From assembly GCA_030054095.1 (NCBI GenBank), contig JASGCO010000005.1, forward strand, positions 62,001 through 126,000: 64,000 bases of DNA, read 5' to 3'. The notes beneath the pieces are model-generated. The model was not told where the DNA came from. It did no database searches and was given only the letters and a program-made list of their open reading frames with translations. Source of the DNA: Sediminibacterium sp. Lineage in GTDB: Bacteria > Bacteroidota > Bacteroidia > B-17B0 > Aurantibacillaceae. A program made the position numbers and the translations under genes. Shown here piece after piece: positions 34,836 to 43,764 of the stretch. The number at the start of each line of letters is the position of its first letter. Position 1 is the stretch's first letter.

Positions 34836-34990
34836 CCTCGGAAATTTTCGCGTGTGAAATGGAGTGTTGCAAAAGCGAAGGTACGCGCGAAGAAGATTTG
34901 CAGCGCCGCGTTACAGGAATAGGTGTCGTTTTATCCGCCTTTAAATCTTCAGCTTGCAACGCGATAATTTCACCGTGAAAAGTTCCGCAG
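34836..34990. repeat. Long imperfect inverted repeat
   Basis: The left arm (34836-34899) contains in order CGGAA, TTTTC, GTGAAAT, GTTGCAA and GAAGATTT. The right arm (34943-34990) contains AAATCTTC, TTGCAAC, ATTTCAC, GAAAA and TTCCG, the same blocks as reverse complements in mirrored order. The arms have unequal gaps, so the stem has bulges. It could be a structured RNA or a decayed mobile element. Confidence 0.6.
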
Positions 34991-35003
34991 CCTTGACTTT
35001 TGC

Positions 35004-35029
35004 CGCACTTTGTGTCAAGACAAAGTGCG
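35004..35029. repeat. Perfect 10-bp hairpin CGCACTTTGT/ACAAAGTGCG
   Basis: CGCACTTTGT at 35004-35013 and ACAAAGTGCG at 35020-35029 enclose a six-base loop. There is no T run directly behind it, so it is not a standard terminator. Confidence 0.65.
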
Positions 35030-35295
35030 ACTGAACTTAAAGAAATCTACCAGAAATTTCATCATTTCTTTAATTCATTCGTTGTTTAAAACCTCTGTAA
35101 ATGTAATGAAGTCCTTTGTAGATAATGATTACAGACTTTTTGAGGAAGGACTAAATAAATTAGCAAGTGCATCTTGTTTAGCCCGTTTAATGGAATAGTA
35201 AATTACGTGTTTCTACGTAAAAAATTACCCGTGTTTAGGTATGTGCGTTCTTTTGACTACTAATACATTTGATCTGAAAAATACATTAGTAAAAA

Positions 35296-35802
35296 ATGAA
35301 ACGACACAGTTTAAACGCATTCACTTTGGTCATTTTAATAACAGGCATGATAATTGCCTGTAAAAAGAAGGAGACAGAAACCACCGCATCAACAAACACC
35401 AGTACATCAACTACTACTACCGGAGGTACAACAGGTGGCGCTTCGGGTTCTTTTGTTTGGCAGGAAAGCGGAGGAAGTAACATAAATGCCGATTCAGCAT
35501 TCTGGACTACCGGAAACTGGGGCACTGGCGTAAGAGCGTATAAAGGGGGTATGGCCAATTTCTTTGAAATAAATTGGTTAAGCGCTAATAACACATCTGT
35601 TGGCACCAAAACATTAGATCCGGCTTATGGGTTAACGTTTATCAAGAGCAATATAACTTATACAACAGGAGCAAACCAAACCCTAACGATTAGTGACTTT
35701 AGCAATAATCAACTATCCGGACACTTTAATGTTCCCGTTTCTTCATCAGGAGGAACGATTACGGCATTATCTGGAACTTTTACGACTATCGGGAAGAAAT
35801 AG
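35296..35802 (+). CDS. Small lipoprotein of unknown function
   Basis: The 168-residue product has a lipoprotein signal (LVILITGMIIAC) followed by KKKE, then a Thr/Ser/Gly-rich linker (about residues 29-52) and a beta-rich domain with SFVWQESGGSNINADSAFWTT and TISDFSNNQLSGHFNVPV. It resembles the many short beta-sandwich lipoproteins of Bacteroidota. No function can be assigned. It stands alone between two spacers. Confidence 0.7.
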   Translation: MKRHSLNAFTLVILITGMIIACKKKETETTASTNTSTSTTTTGGTTGGASGSFVWQESGGSNINADSAFWTTGNWGTGVRAYKGGMANFFEINWLSANNTSVGTKTLDPAYGLTFIKSNITYTTGANQTLTISDFSNNQLSGHFNVPVSSSGGTITALSGTFTTIGKK

Positions 35803-35913
35803 CACCCCTGTTAAAATAGCACGAGTATTTTATTAAAGTATAAACAGTAACTTTAAACTGTATTTCACTATTTGCTGTCAACACATGGCAATATGTGAAT
35901 AAGAAGTTTAACC

Positions 35914-36531
35914 GTGCTCGATTTCCTTAAAAATCTGACAGACCCCAACAGTATTATTATGTACGGAGGCCTGTGGTTGCTCTTGTTTGTGGTGTTTGCC
36001 GAAACAGGATTGTTAGTTGGTTTTTTTCTGCCTGGCGATAACCTTATTCTTCTCGCAGGCATATTATGTCAGGCCCGTCCCGAACTCATGAACGTGAATT
36101 ACCCGGTTATGGCGCTTCTGCTGATTACTGCGGCGGTGCTTGGTAATATAGTGGGTTACTGGTTTGGGCGATATGCCGGCGAAAAATTATATAGTCGCGA
36201 AGACTCCTGGTTGTTTAAGAAAAAACACATCGAAGTCACCAAAACGTATTATCAGAAATACGGAGGAAACCGCACCCTGATTCTGGCACGCTTTTTACCC
36301 GTGGTACGAACTTTTGCGCCCATTATTGCCGGCGTTATCAAAATAGATTTTGCCCGCTTTATGCTATTTAATGTAATAGGGGCCTGTTTATGGATTTTAT
36401 CGTTAAGCGGGATTGGCTATTTTCTCGTAAAACTATTTCCGGGTATTATAGATCACATGGGATATATTTTTGTCGCGTTAATTATCCTCACGGCCATTCC
36501 TATCTTAAGAACATGGTATAAAAACAGGTGA
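35914..36531 (+). CDS. DedA-family (SNARE-associated) membrane protein
   Basis: I accept the GTG at 35914 as start, because the DedA N-terminus is complete from there (LDFLKNLTDPNSIIMYGG). The 205-residue protein has the family motifs: ETGLLVGFFLPGDNLILLAGIL, a membrane-reentrant glycine-rich region (ILGNIVGYWFGRYAGEKLY-like), and the conserved F-x-R-FLPVVRTFAPIIAG. DedA proteins are lipid transporters or scramblases that support undecaprenyl-phosphate recycling and membrane potential; the exact substrate here is inferred. Confidence 0.9.
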   Translation: MLDFLKNLTDPNSIIMYGGLWLLLFVVFAETGLLVGFFLPGDNLILLAGILCQARPELMNVNYPVMALLLITAAVLGNIVGYWFGRYAGEKLYSREDSWLFKKKHIEVTKTYYQKYGGNRTLILARFLPVVRTFAPIIAGVIKIDFARFMLFNVIGACLWILSLSGIGYFLVKLFPGIIDHMGYIFVALIILTAIPILRTWYKNR

Positions 36532-36568
36532 AGGTGTGGTTTTATGGAAAACCATAAAGAACCTTGCA

Positions 36569-37975
36569 TCAGGTGTAAGATTTCTCATTTGAACCAGAAA
36601 ACAAGCGCTTTTTTAATCTGAAACCAAAAGCATTCAGTAGCAACAACATCAGCAATAACGGAAACAGCCATACAACACGACTTTGGTAACGGGGGTCAAT
36701 CACCGCAAGGTTAGCACAAACAAAACTATTAACGAGACTGAACAAAAAAAGCGAAGCAATAATCAACAGAAGCCTCTTATCCGGCTGGTTTAAAACAAAG
36801 GGATATAACAAAACCAGCAGCAAACCCATCATACTAAAGAGCACCAGTATTAACTCTGTTTTTTGCGGCAGAAAAAGATCCAGCGTATTGGTGTTTTGCC
36901 GCGAGGACAGGAATTCTTTTTCATAATCTTTAAAATGCCAGCTGATTTGCCCTCCGGGTGGAGACTGAAGATCAAATGGATTACCGGAATGAATGGTAAA
37001 ACAAAAAAACTGCTTAAAACCATATTCTAAGGATTTTTGCCCTAAAGACACAATATACTTTGGCGTAGTATAAACATCTTTTAAAATGGCAGCGTATTCT
37101 TTTTGATTTGCACTCCAGCCACCGGTTTTATAAAGCGGGCTCTTTTGATCCCACATAAAATCCCAAACCATACTGTCCTTATACTGGCATAATGTATAGT
37201 TTTTGGCCTCGCAGGCATCAGAAAGATAATCGTCTAAAATACCCGTTTCTACTAAATGATTCATCATAAAAACATGTGAACCTTTAGAATAGGTAAATGA
37301 TTTACCAATCAGGAAATGAAGCATAGGAACCATCAGCAGGGCTGCTCCGGTTAAAAAATAGGGAAGAAGGAGAGTCCCTATTTTTCCGGAAACGGGCTTA
37401 TGTTTTATGCGCCGGTAAAGAAGTACCAGTGCCACGCAGCCAAGTACAATCATCATACTTAAGAGGTTCGATAAATGTACCATCAGACCGAAAACAAAGA
37501 AAAGGCCAATCAATAGTTTTCGCCATTTGGGTAAATCCGGTTTAAACCATAATAACACCAAAGCCAGCCAGCTTACCGCCGAAAAAATATCGGGCATCAG
37601 AAAACTGATATTGTATGAATACCCTGTAAACACACTTAAAACAGTAACAGTTATCAGAAAAATAATAGGCTTTAAACGCGAAGTAATAAATAGTCCGACC
37701 AACTCATAAATTAAAAAGCAACAGATAAACGACTGCATTAAAACCACCAGCCATAAACTGGCTGATAGGCTGATGTGGCGGATAAAGAGGCCATAAAACA
37801 GCGGACGATCGTAGGGTACAATGTTCCTGAAACCACTGTCTATATAGGTTCCCGTGTCGGGATACACAACAGGAAATTTATTAATAAACGCGAGTAAGCA
37901 AGAGACCATCAGGGCAGAAAAAAACACGATGTACCGCGCATAAGATTTGTTTGTTGAGGAAAAGGGCATAAGCAA
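36569..37975 (-). CDS. Polytopic membrane protein, possibly glycosyltransferase-like
   Basis: The 468 residues contain about ten to twelve hydrophobic helices. An early luminal loop has YPDTGTYIDSGF, reminiscent of the acidic first loop of GT-C glycosyltransferases (PMT/ArnT fold), but the usual DD or DE motif is not certain. The large C-terminal loop (about residues 240-360) would lie outside. It may transfer a sugar from a polyprenyl carrier or simply be an uncharacterised transporter-like protein. It converges with dedA and has no operon partner. Confidence 0.55.
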   Translation of the reverse strand: MLMPFSSTNKSYARYIVFFSALMVSCLLAFINKFPVVYPDTGTYIDSGFRNIVPYDRPLFYGLFIRHISLSASLWLVVLMQSFICCFLIYELVGLFITSRLKPIIFLITVTVLSVFTGYSYNISFLMPDIFSAVSWLALVLLWFKPDLPKWRKLLIGLFFVFGLMVHLSNLLSMMIVLGCVALVLLYRRIKHKPVSGKIGTLLLPYFLTGAALLMVPMLHFLIGKSFTYSKGSHVFMMNHLVETGILDDYLSDACEAKNYTLCQYKDSMVWDFMWDQKSPLYKTGGWSANQKEYAAILKDVYTTPKYIVSLGQKSLEYGFKQFFCFTIHSGNPFDLQSPPGGQISWHFKDYEKEFLSSRQNTNTLDLFLPQKTELILVLFSMMGLLLVLLYPFVLNQPDKRLLLIIASLFLFSLVNSFVCANLAVIDPRYQSRVVWLFPLLLMLLLLNAFGFRLKKRLFSGSNEKSYT

Positions 37976-38110
37976 AAATAGGAAAAGGAATAAGAGTTTA
38001 ATGTCCCCGTGTTATTAACACCTCGACAGTGAATAAAAAGCCTTAAGATGCCAATCCTATCCCTATTTTCGCTATATTTAACAGTTAATTCAATTGACGA
38101 TTAAACGAGG

Positions 38111-38776
38111 ATGGAATACAATACACAGTTAGACCACCTGGTGATTCCCGAATATGGGCGAAACATCCAGGGCATGATAGAATACTGCTGCACGATTAAA
38201 GACCGTAACGAGCGTAATACCTGCGCCAAAGCGATTATTCAGGTAATGGGACAATTAAATCCGCATTTGCGCGATGCTACGGATTATGTGCATAAGTTGT
38301 GGGATCACTTATTCATTATTTCTAAATTTAAACTGGATGTGGACAGCCCTTATCCTAAACCTACACCAGAAACTTTTGAAACCAAACCGGCCATTATGCC
38401 TTATCCTAAAGGACGCATCCGGTATAAGCACTATGGTAAAACCATAGAAGACATTATTGCTAAAGCCCGCAGAATGCCTCAGGGTTCGGAGCGCGCGGAG
38501 TTAACCCGGCAGATAGCCAATCACCTTAAAAAATCTTACCTGAACTGGAACAAAGACAGCATTACAGATGATGTTATTTTCAAAAATCTGGAAGAGTTAA
38601 GTCAGGGAGAGCTGAAGCTGGCAGAAAACGCGCAACTTAGTTCACATCAGGAATTACGTGGACAGAAAAAATTCTTCCATAAAGGAAATGGTGGCAATAA
38701 CGGAGGAAACCAGAATAACAAATATAAAGGCGGCCACAACAATAATTATAACAATAAGCACAAACGCAAATATTAA
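38111..38776 (+). CDS. DUF4290 family protein
   Basis: This 221-residue protein matches the DUF4290 family of Bacteroidota: MEYNTQLDHLVIPEYGRNIQGMIEYCCTI, then a cysteine-containing helix and KLWDHLFIISKFKLDVDSPYPKP. The C-terminus is Gly/Asn/Lys-rich (NGGNQNNKYKGGHNNN) and probably disordered, possibly RNA- or polyanion-binding. The gene is directly before murA, an arrangement conserved in the phylum. Function unknown; a role near cell-wall synthesis is suggested by linkage. Confidence 0.88.
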   Translation: MEYNTQLDHLVIPEYGRNIQGMIEYCCTIKDRNERNTCAKAIIQVMGQLNPHLRDATDYVHKLWDHLFIISKFKLDVDSPYPKPTPETFETKPAIMPYPKGRIRYKHYGKTIEDIIAKARRMPQGSERAELTRQIANHLKKSYLNWNKDSITDDVIFKNLEELSQGELKLAENAQLSSHQELRGQKKFFHKGNGGNNGGNQNNKYKGGHNNNYNNKHKRKY

Positions 38777-38800
38777 CAGCATACCTGATTAGTTCTTTTT

Positions 38801-40108
38801 ATGGCAGTTTTTGAAGTTCATGGCGGAAAAAAATTAAAAGGAGACATCATTCCTCAGGGAGCCAAAAATGAGGCTCTTCAAATCCTTTGCGCGGTATTGC
38901 TGACCAAAGAAAAAATGGTGATCGGGAATATCCCCGACATTGTGGACATCAATAAACTGATTGAATTACTGGCCGACTTGGGTGTGAAAGTGGAAAAAAC
39001 AGGACACGAAGAATTTACATTTCAGGCCGATAATGTAAATGTAGATTATCTGGTGTCGCCCGAGTTTAAAAAGAAGGGCGGCAGCCTGCGGGGTAGTATG
39101 ATGATTGTGGGACCGATGCTGACCCGCTTTGGCAAAGCTTATATGCCTAAGCCCGGAGGCGATAAAATTGGCCGTCGTCGGGTAGATACACACTTTCTGG
39201 GCTTTGAAGCACTTGGCGCTAAATTTAACTACGATCACGATAATGAAATTTATCAGGTAGAAGGTAAAAACCTGAGAGGCGCTTACATGCTTCTGGACGA
39301 GGCATCCGTAACGGGTACCGCCAATATTGTAATGGCGGCCGTTCTGGCCGAAGGAGTAACGACAATTTACAATGCCGCTTGTGAGCCTTACCTGCAGCAG
39401 CTTTGCAAAATGCTGAACCGTATGGGGGCAAAAATCAGTGGAGTAGGCTCTAATCTGCTAACCATTGAAGGGGTAAAGGAACTTAAAGGAACTACACACC
39501 GTATGTTGCCCGATATGATAGAGATTGGCTCTTTTATAGGAATGGCAGCGGTAACCCAATCGGAAATCACAATAAAAAACGTTAGTTATAACGATCTGGG
39601 AATTATTCCAACCATATTTGGCCGTTTAGGCATACAAATGGAACGCCGTGGCGATGATTTATTTATCCCCGAGCAGGAACATTATGAAATAGATACCTTT
39701 ATTGACGGCTCAATTTTAACCGTCAGCGATGCTATTTGGCCTGGATTTACCCCTGACCTTATTAGTATTGCACTGGTTACAGCCATTCAAGCGCGTGGCA
39801 ATGTGCTGATTCACCAAAAAATGTTTGAAAGCCGGTTGTTCTTTGTTGACAAACTCATTGACATGGGCGCTAAGATTATTTTGTGCGATCCGCATCGGGC
39901 CACAGTAATGGGTCTTGACCGGAAAGTACAACTCAGAGCCATACAGATGGCCAGCCCCGATATCAGAGCCGGAGTAGCTTTGCTGATTGCAGCGATGAGC
40001 GCAAAAGGAAAGAGTACTATTTTTAATATTAACCAGATAGACCGCGGTTATCAGCATATTGATAAGCGATTAAACGCCATTGGCGCGGAAATTATACGGA
40101 AAACCTGA
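38801..40108 (+). CDS. murA: UDP-N-acetylglucosamine 1-carboxyvinyltransferase with Asp at the fosfomycin-target position
   Basis: MurA transfers enolpyruvyl from PEP to UDP-GlcNAc, the first committed step of peptidoglycan synthesis. The 435 residues match the EPT fold (GAKNEALQILCAVLL; DAIWPGFTPDLIS; RGYQHIDKRLNAIGAEI). The active-site loop reads PKPGGDKIGRRRVDTH, so the usual cysteine (Cys115 in E. coli) is Asp121 here. Asp at this position is known to keep activity and prevent alkylation by fosfomycin, for example in mycobacteria. It follows DUF4290 by 24 bases. Confidence 0.95.
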   Translation: MAVFEVHGGKKLKGDIIPQGAKNEALQILCAVLLTKEKMVIGNIPDIVDINKLIELLADLGVKVEKTGHEEFTFQADNVNVDYLVSPEFKKKGGSLRGSMMIVGPMLTRFGKAYMPKPGGDKIGRRRVDTHFLGFEALGAKFNYDHDNEIYQVEGKNLRGAYMLLDEASVTGTANIVMAAVLAEGVTTIYNAACEPYLQQLCKMLNRMGAKISGVGSNLLTIEGVKELKGTTHRMLPDMIEIGSFIGMAAVTQSEITIKNVSYNDLGIIPTIFGRLGIQMERRGDDLFIPEQEHYEIDTFIDGSILTVSDAIWPGFTPDLISIALVTAIQARGNVLIHQKMFESRLFFVDKLIDMGAKIILCDPHRATVMGLDRKVQLRAIQMASPDIRAGVALLIAAMSAKGKSTIFNINQIDRGYQHIDKRLNAIGAEIIRKT

Positions 40109-40113
40109 AGAAA

Positions 40114-40743
40114 ATGAAGCGGTTAAACAAAATGCGGACAACCACATTATTATGCGCTGGCGTACTTTTAGTGTCCATCATTGCTTGCAGTACACAAAAA
40201 AAATCTTCCGCCGGAACAGTACCAACCGTTTCTGCCGGAGAAGTAAAATCTACATCAAATCGCTATAAGCCAACAAACACAAATGCTCCTGAGGGTCTGA
40301 ATTTGGGAAACAAAGCACCGGAACTGGCGTTTATGAACCCGAATGATAGCATTATAAAGCTTTCCAGTTTACGGGGGCAGATAGTCTTAATTGATTTCTG
40401 GGCAAGTTGGTGCGGGCCTTGTCGTTATGAAAACCCAACCGTTGTGGCCGCTTATACAAAATATAAAAACGCGAAACTGAAAAACGCCAACGGATTTACC
40501 ATTTACAGCCTTAGTCTGGATATGGATAAAAGCGCCTGGAAAAACGCCATCGTTAAAGACGGATTAATCTGGCCGTATCATGTAAGTGATTTAAAAGGCT
40601 GGGGTAGCGTGGGCGCACAGCAATATGGCATTCAGGGCATACCCAATAATTATCTCTTAGACGCTGACGGACTTATTATTGCGCGAAACCTACGTGGCCC
40701 GGCTTTGGAAAAGGCACTTGAACAATTGCTCGACATCCCATGA
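40114..40743 (+). CDS. TlpA-like thioredoxin-fold lipoprotein with intact CxxC
   Basis: The 209-residue protein has a lipoprotein signal (LLVSIIACSTQ) and a redoxin domain with an intact WASWCGPCRYENP active site. The fold continues with FTIYSLSLDMDKSAWKNAI and QGIPNNYLLDADGLIIARNL, including the cis-proline. It should act as a periplasmic thiol-disulfide oxidoreductase (TlpA/ResA type). It starts six bases after murA and overlaps the next gene by four bases, so the three are probably cotranscribed. Confidence 0.88.
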   Translation: MKRLNKMRTTTLLCAGVLLVSIIACSTQKKSSAGTVPTVSAGEVKSTSNRYKPTNTNAPEGLNLGNKAPELAFMNPNDSIIKLSSLRGQIVLIDFWASWCGPCRYENPTVVAAYTKYKNAKLKNANGFTIYSLSLDMDKSAWKNAIVKDGLIWPYHVSDLKGWGSVGAQQYGIQGIPNNYLLDADGLIIARNLRGPALEKALEQLLDIP

Positions 40744-41960
40744 AATATAGTTTACTTATACTGATTTTTACAGCTCATCTGCTTACGGCTCAACAACCAA
40801 CCGTAGAACTAAAGACCGGAGATAAAGCCCCTGGTTTTGTCCTTACACAACAAATGGGTGCCGTTCAGGGGTATAGTATGCCGTATCTGAACCGGATTGT
40901 ATTACTGCACTTCTGGTCATCCACTGTAAAAAAATCAAGGAATAGTCATTATCAGTTAGCCCGTTTTTACAGTAAGTACAAAAACGCGTTGTACCGCTCC
41001 GTTGATGGATTTGAAATTATAACCGTTGCCGTACAGAGTGATAAAAACGCATGGTCAGAGGCACTGACAGAAGACAGTATGGCGGCATTTGTAAACGGAA
41101 TAGCCTCGCGGGGATACAATGATGAAATTTGTAAAAAGTATGGTGTTAACCAGTTGCCGGCAGATGTGTTGATAGACGAAACAGGAACGATAATCGCCAT
41201 AAATCCGGGGTTACGGGAACTGGAATACATTCTGGATGAACGTAAAAATTTTCAGGTTATTCGTAAAAATATAACCGGAACATTTGCAGAAACAGATAAC
41301 AGTACGGCCTTTCTGAGGGGAGGAAATCTTTATTTGTTTAACAACTATGGCGATACAATTACCAAAACTACCATTAGTCCGGCCGGTGTATTTACGATAA
41401 ATGATTTAAAATTAAATCAGGATTTTAATATTCGTGTACAAACCGACCTTAATCCTTCTCAAAACATGGATTTTTCAATTTACACAGCCCGTGGAGAAAA
41501 GGCCTTCACGTCCAGCCCTCAAAATGGAGAACTTCTTTTCAAAATACCCGCTTCCGGAATGGAGAAGCTGATAGAAGACGAAGATGGAGCTTCTGCAGGC
41601 GGCGGCATAGATCAGATAGAGGTCATTAAATCGTTGCTGTTTAAACCAAATGGCCAGGGCCTTTTACCCAGAGATGAAAAGGAACTGGAGCCCATTGTAA
41701 GTATGATGTTAAAGAACAAGGCACTGATAGCGGACATTTCAACCCACGTTAATTCAAAAGCCAATTCGGCACAAGCCAATGGTATTACAAAAAATCAGGC
41801 TCAGAGCATACGTACGTTTCTCATATCGAAAGGAATTGCTTCGGGACGAATTATAACGAGTTTTAAAGGACAAACCCAGCCCCGTGAAAAATGTGCCCCC
41901 TGTACCGAAGAACAACTTAAAAAGAATAGCAGAGTAGAGTTCAGATTGTATAAAAACTGA
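40740..41960 (+). CDS. Cysteine-free TlpA-like domain fused to an OmpA peptidoglycan-binding domain
   Basis: The 406 residues start with a signal peptide (MKYSLLILIFTAHLLTAQ). Residues about 22-165 are homologous to the preceding TlpA-like protein: HFWSSTVKKSRNSHYQLARF aligns with its FWASWCGPC region, but both active-site cysteines are lost (SSTVKKS). A middle region follows, then an OmpA-like domain (about 300-405, LLFKPNGQGLLPRDEKELEPI and NSRVEFRLYKN). The start codon overlaps the stop of the upstream gene (ATGA). It may tether a non-redox thioredoxin fold to peptidoglycan; its ligand is unknown. Confidence 0.8.
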   Translation: MKYSLLILIFTAHLLTAQQPTVELKTGDKAPGFVLTQQMGAVQGYSMPYLNRIVLLHFWSSTVKKSRNSHYQLARFYSKYKNALYRSVDGFEIITVAVQSDKNAWSEALTEDSMAAFVNGIASRGYNDEICKKYGVNQLPADVLIDETGTIIAINPGLRELEYILDERKNFQVIRKNITGTFAETDNSTAFLRGGNLYLFNNYGDTITKTTISPAGVFTINDLKLNQDFNIRVQTDLNPSQNMDFSIYTARGEKAFTSSPQNGELLFKIPASGMEKLIEDEDGASAGGGIDQIEVIKSLLFKPNGQGLLPRDEKELEPIVSMMLKNKALIADISTHVNSKANSAQANGITKNQAQSIRTFLISKGIASGRIITSFKGQTQPREKCAPCTEEQLKKNSRVEFRLYKN

Positions 41961-42036
41961 CAATTTTACCCGTTTTTTATTTTGGCAGAAAAATTGCTTT
42001 AAACTACTACGGAAAAGCAATAAAATAGCGGAAAGC

Positions 42037-42600
42037 ATGGAAAACACTGAAAAAATGAACGATAACGTTAATGTTAACGGTGAAGAAACCGTTTCCGGAT
42101 CTGACAGCAATGTAGAAAATCAGGAAATAAAGTCAGAGCCTACGGCAGAAGATAAATTAAAGGAAATGGAGCAAAAACTGGCAGAAGCTAATGACAAATA
42201 CGTGCGTCTTTACAGTGAATTTGACAATTACCGGAAACGTACCTTAAAGGAACGCAGCGATTTAATTAAAACCGCGGCAGAAGAAGCGTTTAAAGCTATA
42301 TTGCCGGTAATAGATGATTTTGAAAGGGCGATTAAAGCCAATGAGCAGGTAGAAGACGCTACGCCTATAAAGGAGGGAATGCAATTGATTTACAATAAAC
42401 TTAAAGGAAACTGCCATCAAAAAGGGTTGGTCGCTTTTGAAAGTATTGGTCAGGTGTTTGATGCTGATATTATGGAGGCTATTACCCATATTCCTGCTGC
42501 TTCAGATGACCAGAAAGGAAAGGTTATTGACGAGGTAGAAAAAGGCTACAAGTTGGGCGATAAAGTGATTCGCTTTGCAAAAGTAGTGATAGCACAATAA
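42037..42600 (+). CDS. grpE: Nucleotide exchange factor GrpE
   Basis: GrpE releases ADP from DnaK. The 187 residues have an acidic disordered N-terminus (residues 1-45), a long coiled coil (LKEMEQKLAEANDKYVRLYSEFDNYRKR) and the conserved beta domain with VIDDFERAI, GMQLIYNKL, and a C-terminal (K)GYKLGDKVIRFAKVVIA. It is directly upstream of dnaJ, a common bacterial pair, and probably in one operon with it. Confidence 0.95.
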   Translation: MENTEKMNDNVNVNGEETVSGSDSNVENQEIKSEPTAEDKLKEMEQKLAEANDKYVRLYSEFDNYRKRTLKERSDLIKTAAEEAFKAILPVIDDFERAIKANEQVEDATPIKEGMQLIYNKLKGNCHQKGLVAFESIGQVFDADIMEAITHIPAASDDQKGKVIDEVEKGYKLGDKVIRFAKVVIAQ

Positions 42601-42621
42601 ATTTACAGAGAACATTAAAAC

Positions 42622-43764
42622 ATGGCAAAGCGCGATTATTACGAAATACTTGGGGTAAATAAAAATGCCGCTGAGGATGAAATAAAAAAAGCCTACCGTA
42701 AGCTGGCAATAAAGTATCATCCGGATAAAAATCCGGATGATAAGGCTGCTGAAGAAAAATTTAAAGAAGCCGCTGAAGCCTACGAGGTATTAAGTAACGC
42801 CGAAAAGCGCCAACGCTACGATCAGTTTGGTCATGCCGGTGTTGGCGGAAATGCTGGTGGTGGCTATGGCGGCGGGATGAACATGGATGACATCTTCTCT
42901 CAGTTTGGCGATATTTTTGGTGGCGCGTTTGGTGGATTTGGTGGTGGAGGCGGATCGCGCGGAGGACGCCGGGTAAACCGTGGAAGCAATTTACGTATTA
43001 AGGTAAAACTGAACCTGAGTGAAATTGCAAATGGTGTAGAGAAAAAACTGAAAGTTAACAAACAGGTGAGTTGTCATACCTGCGGCGGAAGCGGAGCCAA
43101 AAACGGACAATACGATACTTGTCGTGTATGTAACGGCACAGGCGTACACACCCGTGTACAGCAAACCATTTTAGGCGCTATGCAAACCCAAACCACTTGT
43201 TCTTCCTGTCATGGAGAGGGGCGTATTGTAAAAGATAAGTGTAATACCTGCCATGGCGATGGTATTGTGCGTGGCGAAGAGGTAATTACCATTAATATTC
43301 CGGCAGGGGTTGCAGATGGTATGCAGTTAAGCATGAGCGGAAAAGGAAATGCCGCGCCAAGAGGAGGCATTAACGGAGATCTTTTAATTTTAGTAGAGGA
43401 AGAAGAGCACCCGGAATTGAAACGTGAAGGTTCGCACCTTATTTATAATTTACACATCAGCATACCCGACGCGATTTTAGGCAAGCAGGTAGAAATACCA
43501 ACCATTGATTCGAAAGCAAAAATTAAAGTGGAACCGGGTACGCAAAGCGGAAAAGTGTTAAGACTTAAAGGAAAAGGGTTGCCCGATGTAAATTCTTACG
43601 GGCGTGGCGACTTGTTGGTTGAGATCAATGTTTATACCCCAACCAGCCTGAATGCCGACGAAAAGAAAATTATGGAGCAACTCCAGCAAAGCAAAAATTT
43701 TCAACCCAATCCGAGTAAGCGGGAAAAAGGATTTTTCGACCGCATGAAAGAATACTTTGATTAA
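42622..43764 (+). CDS. dnaJ: Chaperone protein DnaJ
   Basis: DnaJ stimulates DnaK ATPase and delivers unfolded clients. The 380-residue protein has a J domain (residues 1-70, HPD at 33-35), a Gly/Phe-rich region with [12 protein letters not shown], four zinc-finger repeats ([32 protein letters not shown]) and the C-terminal client-binding domains ([19 protein letters not shown]). It follows grpE by 22 bases. Its stop codon overlaps the start of the next gene. Confidence 0.97.
   Translation: MAKRDYYEILGVNKNAAEDEIKKAYRKLAIKYHPDKNPDDKAAEEKFKEAAEAYEVLSNAEKRQRYDQFGHAGVGGNAGGGYGGGMNMDDIFSQFGDIFGGAFGGFGGGGGSRGGRRVNRGSNLRIKVKLNLSEIANGVEKKLKVNKQVSCHTCGGSGAKNGQYDTCRVCNGTGVHTRVQQTILGAMQTQTTCSSCHGEGRIVKDKCNTCHGDGIVRGEEVITINIPAGVADGMQLSMSGKGNAAPRGGINGDLLILVEEEEHPELKREGSHLIYNLHISIPDAILGKQVEIPTIDSKAKIKVEPGTQSGKVLRLKGKGLPDVNSYGRGDLLVEINVYTPTSLNADEKKIMEQLQQSKNFQPNPSKREKGFFDRMKEYFD

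Larger units (their letters stand above)
34690..35295. other. Spacer of about 600 bases with a series of hairpins and no convincing gene
   Basis: After rsmA lies a short stem (CGGAACA at 34715, TGTTCCG at 34733), then a long imperfect inverted repeat (34836-34990) and a 10-bp hairpin (35004-35029). A 62-codon frame at 35010-35198 starts inside the last hairpin and has no recognisable features. A -7-like TACATTTG lies at 35264-35271, before the lipoprotein gene. Confidence 0.6.

Noticed and set aside
35010..35198. 62-codon plus-strand frame after the hairpin
   Set aside because: It starts inside a perfect hairpin and its product has no domain or signal; I treat it as chance.
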